Below, piece after piece: positions 1 to 5,607 of a stretch of 5,607 nt of DNA (within the stretch, counting starts at the first letter, position 1; every line of letters begins with the position of its first letter). A program made the translations under genes and the position numbers. Where the stretch lies: the NCBI GenBank assembly GCA_938028845.1, contig CALIZJ010000145.1, forward strand, positions 1-5,607, given 5' to 3'. The stretch comes from an uncultured Blautia sp. (GTDB taxonomy: Bacteria; Bacillota; Clostridia; Lachnospirales; Lachnospiraceae). The notes under the pieces are model-generated. The model searched no databases, was not told the origin of the DNA, and worked only from the letters and a program-made list of their open reading frames with translations.

Positions 1-49
1 GACTGTTCATCACTTTTAGCTCTGTTTATATGAGGTAACAAGTTAGAAA

Positions 50-78
50 AAGCCTAAAAAATCAATGATTTTAGGCTT
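50..78 (-). terminator. Hairpin with minus-strand U-tract (possible terminator)
   Basis: Arms 50-59 (AAGCCTAAAA) and 69-78 (TTTTAGGCTT) form a perfect 10-bp stem with a 9-nt loop. Read on the minus strand, the stem is followed by further T residues and then a C (AGGCTTTTTC). On the plus strand only two T residues follow. It therefore suits termination of leftward transcription best, for example read-through from the transporter gene at 723-2462. The stem is AU-rich, so it is at best moderate. It could also mark the 3' end of an unseen + strand gene left of the window. Confidence 0.5.
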
Positions 79-105
79 GACATTATAGGAAGGAAATAGT
101 ACATC
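77..105 (+). promoter_or_regulatory. Weak candidate promoter for the hydrolase gene
   Basis: A perfect -35 hexamer TTGACA lies at 77-82, overlapping the right arm of the 50-78 hairpin. At 17-bp spacing the -10 candidate is TACATC (100-105), matching only three of six consensus positions, with no TG extension. It is listed because it is the only consensus-like -35 on this strand upstream of the 153-722 gene. The poor -10 keeps confidence low. Confidence 0.22.
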
Positions 106-126
106 GGGAAACAAATATCTTGCCGG

Positions 127-156
127 ATGACGCAGAATGTACTTGAAAAGCTATGA
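127..156 (+). CDS. Possible 9-residue leader peptide overlapping the hydrolase start
   Basis: An ATG at 127 opens a reading frame MTQNVLEKL ending in TGA at 154-156. That stop overlaps the hydrolase ATG (153-155) in the ATGA arrangement typical of translational coupling. The hydrolase itself has only a weak ribosome site (GAAAAG directly upstream), so coupling would make sense. Against it, no good ribosome site precedes the ATG at 127 (GCCGG only), and a frame this short can arise by chance. The purine-rich AGGAAGG at 87-93 is too far away to serve this ATG. Confidence 0.18.
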   Translation: MTQNVLEKL

Positions 157-722
157 AAAAACTTGCTGTTATTTTTCCCGGCGTAGGATATACCTGCGCC
201 AAACCGCTTCTATATTATACTGCCGCCATGGCAGAAGAATACGGATATGAAACCATACGCCTTGATTATGGAAAGGATATCCACAGCTTTAAAGGAAGAA
301 CGCCGGACGCTCTTAAGCCTGTCACACAACTGGCCCTTTCAAGGGTAATGCCTGCTCTTTTAGACTTGTCAGCCGCGTCTTATGAGGAAGTACTCTTTAT
401 TTCCAAAAGCATCGGGACAGTCATTGCCTGCCAGGCAGAAAAGGAACTGACCCTTTCCCGCCCGGTCCGGCATTTTCTTATGACGCCTATTCCCGCCACG
501 CTTCCCTACCTTAATAATATAGAAGGAATTTTTTTCTCAGGGACGGCAGATCCGTATATTTCTTCAGAACAGGTCAGAGAAGCCGCCCTCACCCACCCGG
601 AAAAAACCGGAATCATTTTTGAGGGCTGCAATCATTCTCTTGAAAAAAAGCTGGATACTCTGGGAAACCTGGACAGGCTAAGACAAATCCTAGACTGCCT
701 TTCTTCCATGCTTGCAGGATGA
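153..722 (+). CDS. Small alpha/beta-hydrolase-fold protein, substrate unknown
   Basis: The protein has 189 residues and no signal peptide or membrane segment, so it is probably cytoplasmic. It reads as a compact alpha/beta hydrolase. An N-terminal strand is followed by a glycine-rich FPGVGY turn (residues 8-13) where the oxyanion loop usually lies. A nucleophile-elbow-like segment SKSIG (84-88) places Ser86 as nucleophile. Asp133 in SGTADPY and His161 in GCNHSLE complete a plausible Ser-Asp-His triad in the right order. The first glycine of the usual G-x-S-x-G is Ser84. At under 200 residues it lacks any large cap domain. ATG 153 is the only usable start, since an in-frame stop lies at 144-146; its ribosome site is weak (GAAAAG, 2-nt spacing). 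It converges with the ammonium transporter gene, the two stop codons touching. I recognise the fold but not a specific family; esterase, thioesterase or peptidase-like activity are all possible. Confidence 0.82.
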   Translation: MKKLAVIFPGVGYTCAKPLLYYTAAMAEEYGYETIRLDYGKDIHSFKGRTPDALKPVTQLALSRVMPALLDLSAASYEEVLFISKSIGTVIACQAEKELTLSRPVRHFLMTPIPATLPYLNNIEGIFFSGTADPYISSEQVREAALTHPEKTGIIFEGCNHSLEKKLDTLGNLDRLRQILDCLSSMLAG

Positions 723-740
723 TCATTCCTCATCCTGCAA
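712..740. repeat. Perfect inverted repeat spanning both convergent stop codons
   Basis: Arms 712-722 (TTGCAGGATGA) and 730-740 (TCATCCTGCAA) are perfect 11-bp complements around a 7-nt loop (723-729). Allowing one bulged A, the stem extends by a further G-C and C-G pair. The left arm contains the hydrolase stop (720-722); the loop begins with the transporter stop (723-725 read in reverse). Neither strand has a T-run after the stem, so it is not a classical intrinsic terminator. It may still stabilise or define mRNA 3' ends on both strands. Confidence 0.7.
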
Positions 741-2462
741 AGCGTCATATCCGTGTTCACTGGTTCTGATCTTGATCACGTCCTCCACATCATACACGAA
801 TATCTTTCCGTCTCCCACATGGCCGGTATACAAGACTTTCTGAACAGTTTCTATTACCGTTTCTGTAGGAATCTCACAGATTACCACATCAATCTTGATC
901 TTAGGCAAAAGCCTTGTCTCAAAGGGCGCGCCTCTGAAGTAGTTTACATGCCCTTTCTGCATTCCATGTCCGAAAACATTGGTGACGGTCATTCCGGTGA
1001 TTCCTATGGACTCAAGGGCATCCTGAAGCTCCGCGAATCTTGTCTGATTTGCAACTACTGTAACCTTTGTCATCTTTCTGCCAGGATGTTCTCTATGTTC
1101 TACAGGAACCGCTTTTTCTACGGATACAGACCCGGGAGCGCTGTACGCAGGTGAAACCGTTCCCACTTCCAGTTTGTTAGAATCCGTAACCATATCGGTT
1201 GCCGGCGCGAAATCCGGATAAGCAAGGTTTCCATGCTCTCCGATATCCAGTCCGGCCAGCTCCTCTTCTCTGGAAACCCGGATGCCGATGGTCTTTTTCA
1301 GTACCAGCCACACGCAGGAAGAAGAAAGAAAAACAAATACGCCCACTGCAAGGATGCCTAACAATTCAACTCCTAAAAGCTGGAAGCCGCCTCCATAGAA
1401 CAAGCCGTTTCTGGCGGAGAGAGTAGTAACCCCTTCCTTTGCGAACAAGCCAACGCAAAGTGTTCCGAAAACTCCGCAGCCAAGGTGAACAGAAGTAGCG
1501 CCCACCGGATCATCTATTTTTATACGGTCAAAAAATACTACCGCAAATACCACAAGAACGCCTGCAATAGCTCCAATCAGCAAGGATACCCCAATAGTCA
1601 CATATGCACATCCGCCGGTAATACCCACCAGTCCGGCAAGACATCCATTAATGGTCATACCCAGGTCCGGCTTGCCAAGATATACCCAGGAGGTGATGGT
1701 TGCTGTGAGAACAGCCGCAATAGCGGAGGTATTCGTTGTCATCAATATATGCATTACATCACTGGGATTCTGAAAGCTCATGGTTGACCCGGGGTTGAAT
1801 CCAAACCAGCCCAGCCAGAGAACAAAAAGACCGATGACCGCAAGTGACATGCTGTGTCCGGGTATAGCTTTGGCCTTGCCGTTTTTGTCATATTTTCCAA
1901 TACGCGGCCCAAGGATCATAGCGCCGGAAAGAGCTGCCCATCCGCCGACAGAATGTACTGCCGTATCTCCCGCGAAATCCATAAAACCAAGGTCAGAAAG
2001 CCATCCGCCTCCCCATACCCAATGACCTACGATCGGATAAATGATCAGCGTCAAAACAAAAGAAAAAATGATAAAAGAAACATATTTTATCCTCTCAGCA
2101 ACGGCGCCTGATACAATCGTTGCCGCTGTGCCGCAGAAGACAAGCTGGAAAAAGAATTTTCCCCAAAAAGGAACGTTTTCCGTAAGTGTTCCGTCATAAA
2201 AAGAAAGATCTGCGTCTCCCAAAATAAATAAATGCTCAGTCCCGATAAAAGGATTGTCTCCTCCGAACATGAGTCCCCATCCTAAAAGCATAAAGCCAAG
2301 GGAAGAGACAGCAAAGACAATAAAGTTTTTTGACAGGATATTTACAGTGTTTTTCGAGCGGGCAAATCCCGCCTCTACAGAAGCAAATCCAAGGTTCATG
2401 AAAAAGACCAGGATCGCTGCCAGAAATACCCACATGGTGTCAATGATCATCGTAGTGTTCAT
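723..2462 (-). CDS. amt: Ammonium transporter fused to a C-terminal P-II domain
   Basis: The 579-residue protein is an inner-membrane Amt/Rh-family ammonium channel (about residues 1-418), a linker (about 419-462) and a complete P-II domain (464-579). A plain Amt has about 400-450 residues. About eleven hydrophobic segments fit the family's topology. The family signature begins at DFAG (162-165). Pore residues can be placed by alignment with E. coli AmtB: twin histidines His170 and His326, Asp162, the phenylalanine gate Phe109 and Phe222, and Trp219. The tail motif GLDIGEHGNLAY (404-415), which in AmtB contacts GlnK, is retained before the linker. Amt and P-II are both trimeric, so a one-to-one tethered complex is plausible. 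The start is supported by GAGGAGGG six bases upstream. Its promoter precedes a terminator in the leader, suggesting conditional expression. No separate glnK/glnB gene lies in the window. Confidence 0.96.
   Translation of the reverse strand: MNTTMIIDTMWVFLAAILVFFMNLGFASVEAGFARSKNTVNILSKNFIVFAVSSLGFMLLGWGLMFGGDNPFIGTEHLFILGDADLSFYDGTLTENVPFWGKFFFQLVFCGTAATIVSGAVAERIKYVSFIIFSFVLTLIIYPIVGHWVWGGGWLSDLGFMDFAGDTAVHSVGGWAALSGAMILGPRIGKYDKNGKAKAIPGHSMSLAVIGLFVLWLGWFGFNPGSTMSFQNPSDVMHILMTTNTSAIAAVLTATITSWVYLGKPDLGMTINGCLAGLVGITGGCAYVTIGVSLLIGAIAGVLVVFAVVFFDRIKIDDPVGATSVHLGCGVFGTLCVGLFAKEGVTTLSARNGLFYGGGFQLLGVELLGILAVGVFVFLSSSCVWLVLKKTIGIRVSREEELAGLDIGEHGNLAYPDFAPATDMVTDSNKLEVGTVSPAYSAPGSVSVEKAVPVEHREHPGRKMTKVTVVANQTRFAELQDALESIGITGMTVTNVFGHGMQKGHVNYFRGAPFETRLLPKIKIDVVICEIPTETVIETVQKVLYTGHVGDGKIFVYDVEDVIKIRTSEHGYDALQDEE
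726..1073 (-). other. P-II (GlnB/GlnK-like) domain of the transporter fusion
   Basis: Residues 464-579 align without gaps to E. coli GlnB from Met1 through the T-loop and beyond. Conserved landmarks are GITGMTV (487-493), QKGH (502-505, GlnB Gln39), LPK (519-521, GlnB Lys58), GDGKIF (550-555, GlnB Lys90) and the basic pair Lys564/Arg566 (GlnB Arg101/Arg103). These residues contact ATP and 2-oxoglutarate in characterised P-II proteins, so effector sensing is probably intact. In the T-loop, both Tyr46 and Tyr51 of GlnB are Phe here (Phe509, Phe514), so the domain cannot be uridylylated at position 51. A free P-II from the internal ATG (1071-1073) seems unlikely because no properly spaced ribosome site precedes it. 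Confidence 0.93.
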
Positions 2463-2468
2463 AATATT

Positions 2469-2476
2469 CCCTCCTC
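2469..2476 (-). promoter_or_regulatory. Ribosome binding site of the Amt-PII gene
   Basis: GAGGAGGG on the minus strand lies six bases before the ATG at 2462-2460. It is a near-ideal Shine-Dalgarno site and fixes the start codon. Only ten bases separate it from the U-tract of the preceding terminator, leaving no room for a promoter between them. Confidence 0.85.
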
Positions 2477-2485
2477 GTTTTTAAA

Positions 2486-2524
2486 TAAAAAAACAGCGAA
2501 GGCCTTTTTTCAGGTCTTCGCTGT
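2486..2524 (-). terminator. Rho-independent terminator between uxaC and the transporter gene
   Basis: On the minus strand, arm ACAGCGAAGACC (2524-2513), an 8-nt A-rich loop and arm GGCCTTCGCTGT (2504-2493) form a 12-bp stem with a single A-C mismatch. A run of seven T residues starts at the end of the stem. This is a textbook intrinsic terminator for leftward transcription and would end the hexuronate operon. It also sits inside the leader of the amt gene, directly after that gene's predicted transcription start, so it may double as an attenuator. Confidence 0.88.
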
Positions 2525-2535
2525 CCTTGGAATTT

Positions 2536-2564
2536 AAAATAGCACTTTTGGGAGGATATGTCAA
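2536..2564 (-). promoter_or_regulatory. Sigma-A-type promoter for the Amt-PII gene
   Basis: On the minus strand a perfect -35 TTGACA (2564-2559) is followed by a 17-bp spacer and a -10 TATTTT (2541-2536), which matches four of six positions. The spacer ends in TGC, giving an extended -10 (TGnTATTTT). The start point should fall near 2527-2529, making a leader of about 66 nt. The site lies between the uxaC stop and the terminator, so its transcript meets that hairpin almost at once. No sigma-54-type site was seen. Confidence 0.72.
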
Positions 2565-2577
2565 CTATAAATTTTCA

Positions 2578-3984
2578 TTACATACCGAGTGAGAAATATC
2601 TTACCGCGTTATTGTAAGAAATGTCCTGTACCATACGCCCCAGTACTTGTTCATCTGCAGGATATTCTCCCCTTTCCACCCAGGAACCTATAAGATCACA
2701 GAGGATTCTTCGGAAATATTCGTGTCTTGTGTAGGAAAGAAAGCTTCTGGAATCTGTGAGCATTCCGATAAAATTTCCTAAAAGCCCCTGGGCTGCCAGA
2801 TTAGTCAGATGGTCCTTAATGCCTTGTTTATGATCATTAAACCACCAAGCGCTTCCATGCTGGATCTTCCCCGGGATGTTTCCTTCCTGAAAGCAGCCGA
2901 TGATGGATCCAAGAAGAGCGTTATCATTAGGATCCAGGGAATACAGGATGGTTTTCGGAAGTTCTTCCGCCGCTGCCAGCGCGTTTAAAAAATCCGTCAG
3001 TCCGCCGGCCGGCGCGCTGCCTCGGATGCAGTCCGCTCCTGCGTCCGGTCCCAAGACGTGAAGAAGTCTGGTGTTATTGTCACGTTTTACCCCGTAGTGA
3101 AGCTGCATTGCCCAGCCTCTTTTATGATATTCCCTGGCAGCCCAGAGCAAAAGCGCGGTTTTATACTGCAGTATCTCTCTTTGTGACAGGGCTTTCCCTA
3201 ACCGTCCTTTTGCAAAAATATTTTCCAGCTCCACCCTGGATGCAGGTACATACATCACGTATTCCAGTCCATGGTCCGCCACACAGCAGCCTCTTTGCGC
3301 GAAATAATCCATCCGGCTTTGGAGCGTCTCTGTAAGATCTCCAAAGCTATGAATGTCCCTGCGGCTTACATCCTCTAATTTTTCCAGATAATCCGGATAC
3401 TCCTGCTTTTCTATATTCATTGCTCTGTCCGGCCGCCAGGCAGGAAGTACCTGTACAGGAAAATCTTCCTCTTCCCTGATCCTGTCATGCCATTGAAGGG
3501 TATCCGCAGGATCATCTGTGGTGCACAGACAACGCACGTTGGATTGAAGGAGAAGGTTTTTCGCAGTCATGTTGTTCTCTTTTATTTTCTGGCTGCTGAT
3601 TTCCCATACTTTCTGAGCTGTTTTCCCGTTTAAAGGACCGTAATACTGGAAATATCGCTGAAGCTCCAGATGGCTCCAATGATAAAGAGGATTGCCTATG
3701 GCTTTTTCCAGGGTTTCCGCCCATTTCTGAAATTTTTCCCTGTCAGAGGCGCCGCCGGTAATGTAGGCTTCTTCCACACCGTTGGCCCGCATCAGCCTCC
3801 ATTTATAATGATCCTCTTTAAGCCAAAGCTGAGTGATGTTTTCAAACTTTTGATCCTCGGCGATCTCCTGGGGCCGGATATGACAGTGATAGTCTAATAT
3901 AGGCATACCCTCCGCATACTGGTGAAACAGCCTTTGGGCCGTCTCTGTTTCTAAAAGAAAATTTTCATCCATAAAAGCTTTCAT
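2578..3984 (-). CDS. uxaC: Glucuronate isomerase
   Basis: This 468-residue protein, the usual length for the family, is a cytoplasmic uronate isomerase. It converts D-glucuronate to D-fructuronate, and in many members also D-galacturonate to D-tagaturonate, the first step of hexuronate breakdown. It belongs to the amidohydrolase superfamily (TIM barrel). The N-terminal metal motif DYHCH (31-35) supplies His33 and His35. Other family blocks are NITQLWL (49-55), CTTDDP (154-159), QLHYG (294-298, His296), QHGSAWWFND (375-384) and GMLTDSRSF (407-415, Asp411). The ATG start is supported by AGGTGA six bases upstream. It follows the oxidoreductase gene by 34 nt on the same strand, so the two are probably co-transcribed, and ends before the terminator at 2486-2524. 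Nothing looks damaged. No cognate uxuA, kdgK or regulator lies in the window; these would be sought beyond base 5607. Confidence 0.96.
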   Translation of the reverse strand: MKAFMDENFLLETETAQRLFHQYAEGMPILDYHCHIRPQEIAEDQKFENITQLWLKEDHYKWRLMRANGVEEAYITGGASDREKFQKWAETLEKAIGNPLYHWSHLELQRYFQYYGPLNGKTAQKVWEISSQKIKENNMTAKNLLLQSNVRCLCTTDDPADTLQWHDRIREEEDFPVQVLPAWRPDRAMNIEKQEYPDYLEKLEDVSRRDIHSFGDLTETLQSRMDYFAQRGCCVADHGLEYVMYVPASRVELENIFAKGRLGKALSQREILQYKTALLLWAAREYHKRGWAMQLHYGVKRDNNTRLLHVLGPDAGADCIRGSAPAGGLTDFLNALAAAEELPKTILYSLDPNDNALLGSIIGCFQEGNIPGKIQHGSAWWFNDHKQGIKDHLTNLAAQGLLGNFIGMLTDSRSFLSYTRHEYFRRILCDLIGSWVERGEYPADEQVLGRMVQDISYNNAVRYFSLGM

Positions 3985-3990
3985 ATTCTT

Positions 3991-3996
3991 TCACCT
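3991..3996 (-). promoter_or_regulatory. Ribosome binding site of uxaC
   Basis: AGGTGA on the minus strand is six bases before the uxaC ATG. A second purine-rich block, AGGAG, lies a few bases further upstream in the same 34-nt gap, but at 13-nt spacing it is the poorer candidate. The site supports the chosen start and independent translation of uxaC within the operon. Confidence 0.7.
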
Positions 3997-4018
3997 GCTC
4001 CTGTTTTTTTAAGCTGCC

Positions 4019-5607
4019 CTACAGATATTTTTTCAATGTTTTCCGCACAGCTCCCGGCCCTTCTGTAAGCTCTTTCATATATTGGATGACCTGGCCGGCA
4101 AGCCCTGCCTCATAAAGATCCACTCCGAAAATAGACTTCATCTTTAAAACCGGAGCCACCGCCTTTTCTATATCCTGATCCCTGACAAGTTTTAGGACAC
4201 ACAGACGCGGACAAAGCTGTTCCAGAAGGGGATCCGGGCTTGGGGCAAAGGTTTCTCCTTTATCGTCTATTCCCATCAGATAACGCAGCCAGCCTGCAAA
4301 CACCAGGGGTATGCCTTTCAGATCCCGCACGTCCAGATCCTCTGCTCTTTCATATGCTTTAATGGTTTCTCCGAAACGAATAGCCAGCTTCTGCGAGGTA
4401 TCCGTGGCAATCCGCTGCGGGGTATCCGGCAAGAAGGGATTGGGAAGACGCTCTTTCAGCACCTTGTCCAAAAATTCTTCCGGATTTAGGATGCCAGGGT
4501 CCGCCGCAGCGGGAAGCCCCTCCTGATAGCCCAAAAGCCTGGCCAATTTTTTCAGCTCCGGATCCTTCATTTCATCAGAAATCTTCTCATAGCCCAAAAG
4601 ACATCCATAAACAGCAAGGGCGGTGTGCAGAGGATTCAGGCAGGTACAAACCTTCATCTTTTCCGCTTTTTCTACAGTTTCCCGGGATGTTAAAAACACT
4701 CCCCCTTTTTCCAGCTTTGGCCTTCCGTTGGGAAACGCGTCTTCAATGACCAGATATTCGCATTCTTCCCCATTGACATAGGGAGCGATATAGGTATGTT
4801 TCGCTGTAATGACCGGATTCTGGTCCTTTAGTCCGTCCGCTTCCAAAAGTGCCTTCACTTTATCATCCGGCCTTGGAGTGATCTTATCGATCATAGTCCA
4901 AGGGAAAGAAACCTTGTCCTTATCTTTTATATAATCCAGGAACCCCTCCCGGATCCGTCCGTTCTTTATCCAGGCCATTGCAAAGGCGTGAACGGCGGCA
5001 TACAGCTTCTCTCCATTATGAGAACAATTATCCATGCTCACCATAGCCAGAGGCTTTTCCCCAGTCTCATAACGGGTATATAAAAGAGCGGTTATCTTTC
5101 CCATGTAACTCTTCGGTTTTTTAGGGCCCTGGATAAAATCCTCCGTCACATCCGGAAGGAGACCGCCTTTTGAATCTGTAAGGCAATAGCCTTTTTCCGT
5201 AATGGTAAAAGTCGCCATCTGAAGGGAGTCCTTGGAAAAAATATCTTTTAGACGTTTATACGCTTCCTCATTTTCAGAATCTAAAAGGAGAGATTCTGTC
5301 ACACTTCCCACCACAGTTTTTGTTATCTCTCCATCCCCTTTCAGAGTAACCAGAATACTGTAATTATCATGAGGGCGGTAAATCTTTTCTATGATCTCAT
5401 GATCAAATCCCTCCGCCACGATCAGCCCCTGTTCGATCACGCCCTGTTCCAGCAGCCTTTGGGCCACATTCGCCTGGAACGCCCGAAAAATATTTCCTGC
5501 CCCGAAATGGATCCAGAATGGATTTTCCCTGGCTGCGGCAGCCGCCTTTTCCCGGTCAAACCGGGGAAGGATATACCCCTTTTCTTCCCACTGTTTCCGG
5601 TCTGTGA
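4019..5607 (-). CDS. Mannitol-dehydrogenase-family hexuronate reductase (5' end outside window)
   Basis: This is a long-chain polyol dehydrogenase-family enzyme, cytoplasmic and NAD(H)-dependent. Beside uxaC it most likely reduces D-fructuronate to D-mannonate (UxuB role) or D-tagaturonate to D-altronate (UxaB role). The frame stays open to the window edge, giving 528 visible residues; only a few N-terminal residues should be missing. The segment upstream of the GTG at 5467 clearly belongs to the protein: it encodes WIHFGAGNIFRAF, the GxGxxxR nucleotide-binding motif of the Rossmann domain. Further blocks are MVSMDNCSHNG, the family motif FPWTMIDKITPRPDD, and KVCTCLNPLHTALAVYG (near 4654-4604), which carries the Lys, Asn and His expected in the active site. 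RIATDTSQK and VFAGWLRYLMG in the C-terminal domain are also typical. The gene leads uxaC by 34 nt. I give no symbol because sequence alone does not separate the fructuronate, tagaturonate and mannitol activities. Confidence 0.92.
   Translation of the reverse strand, partial: TDRKQWEEKGYILPRFDREKAAAAARENPFWIHFGAGNIFRAFQANVAQRLLEQGVIEQGLIVAEGFDHEIIEKIYRPHDNYSILVTLKGDGEITKTVVGSVTESLLLDSENEEAYKRLKDIFSKDSLQMATFTITEKGYCLTDSKGGLLPDVTEDFIQGPKKPKSYMGKITALLYTRYETGEKPLAMVSMDNCSHNGEKLYAAVHAFAMAWIKNGRIREGFLDYIKDKDKVSFPWTMIDKITPRPDDKVKALLEADGLKDQNPVITAKHTYIAPYVNGEECEYLVIEDAFPNGRPKLEKGGVFLTSRETVEKAEKMKVCTCLNPLHTALAVYGCLLGYEKISDEMKDPELKKLARLLGYQEGLPAAADPGILNPEEFLDKVLKERLPNPFLPDTPQRIATDTSQKLAIRFGETIKAYERAEDLDVRDLKGIPLVFAGWLRYLMGIDDKGETFAPSPDPLLEQLCPRLCVLKLVRDQDIEKAVAPVLKMKSIFGVDLYEAGLAGQVIQYMKELTEGPGAVRKTLKKYL

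Noticed and set aside
1..38. Possible C-terminal remnant of a plus-strand gene ending at 31-33 or 36-38
   Set aside because: Ten or eleven codons with no recognisable sequence; stops at this density are expected by chance.
1071..1073. Internal ATG (Met464) as start of a separate P-II protein
   Set aside because: It lines up exactly with Met1 of GlnB, but the only purine-rich bases (AGAAAG) abut the ATG with no proper spacing and no break in the frame exists.
753..2484. Several plus-strand open frames (753-1154, 1199-1426, 1485-1787, 1780-2025, 1854-2111, 2254-2484)
   Set aside because: All lie antisense to the transporter gene, have no family features and mostly lack ribosome sites; they are shadows of its codon pattern.
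2493..2524. ANTAR antiterminator target or riboswitch in the amt leader
   Set aside because: Only one hairpin is present after the predicted start point, and its loop (GAAAAA if the closing U-A pair forms) does not fit the AxxGxx hexaloop; no known aptamer core was recognised.
2479..2539. Pairing of TTTTAAAT (2539-2532) with ATTTAAAA (2486-2479) around the terminator
   Set aside because: Eight A-U pairs only, and the upstream partner overlaps the -10 box, so it would exist only in read-through RNA from uxaC; likely chance in AT-rich DNA.
2550..2560. GGGAGG followed by ATG on the plus strand (tiny gene reading into uxaC)
   Set aside because: The spacing is too short for a ribosome site, the frame is only about 19 codons, and it lies over the minus-strand promoter spacer.
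3108..4526. Frames at 3108-3335 (+), 3512-3724 (-), 3670-3897 (+) and 4311-4526 (+)
   Set aside because: They overlap uxaC or the oxidoreductase in other frames and encode nothing recognisable.
5465..5467. GTG at 5467 as start codon of the oxidoreductase
   Set aside because: The same frame continues upstream and encodes the Rossmann GAGNIFRAF motif, so the GTG is an internal valine and the true start lies beyond the window.

Overview
The window looks like a chromosomal segment of a low-to-moderate GC Gram-positive anaerobe of the Clostridia, most likely a gut Lachnospiraceae-type bacterium. This is judged from protein style, strong GGAGG-type ribosome sites, a consensus sigma-A promoter and U-tract terminators. 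No rRNA, tRNA, insertion sequence, CRISPR array or phage gene was seen.

Layout. Bases 1-49 hold no recognisable gene. A hairpin at 50-78 has a U-tract only in the minus direction. A short + strand leader follows, then a 189-residue alpha/beta-hydrolase-like gene (153-722, +). It converges with zero intergenic bases on an ammonium transporter gene (723-2462, -), whose product carries a complete P-II signalling domain fused to its C-terminus. An 11-bp perfect inverted repeat (712-740) straddles both stop codons. Upstream of the transporter, between 2463 and 2577, lie a consensus-like promoter (TTGACA, 17 bp, TGC-TATTTT) and, just after its predicted start point, a strong Rho-independent terminator, both on the minus strand. 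Next come glucuronate isomerase uxaC (2578-3984, -) and a long-chain mannitol-dehydrogenase-family oxidoreductase (4019-5607, -). The latter's 5' end runs off the window.

How the genes work together. The oxidoreductase and uxaC form an operon (34-nt gap) for hexuronate breakdown: UxaC isomerises glucuronate to fructuronate (or galacturonate to tagaturonate), and the oxidoreductase reduces the keto-acid to mannonate (or altronate). The terminator at 2486-2524 would end that operon. Because the promoter for the transporter lies before this terminator, every transporter transcript must also pass through it, which suggests either conditional read-through or a steady output of a very short RNA. 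The Amt-PII fusion is a self-contained ammonium channel with its own regulator. The P-II part keeps the ATP/2-oxoglutarate-site residues but has Phe at the Tyr51 position, so uridylylation there is not possible. The hydrolase has an intact Ser-Asp-His set, but its substrate is unknown.

The most notable points are the fusion protein with its altered T-loop, the promoter-then-terminator leader of the transporter gene, and the gapless convergent junction with a shared hairpin.
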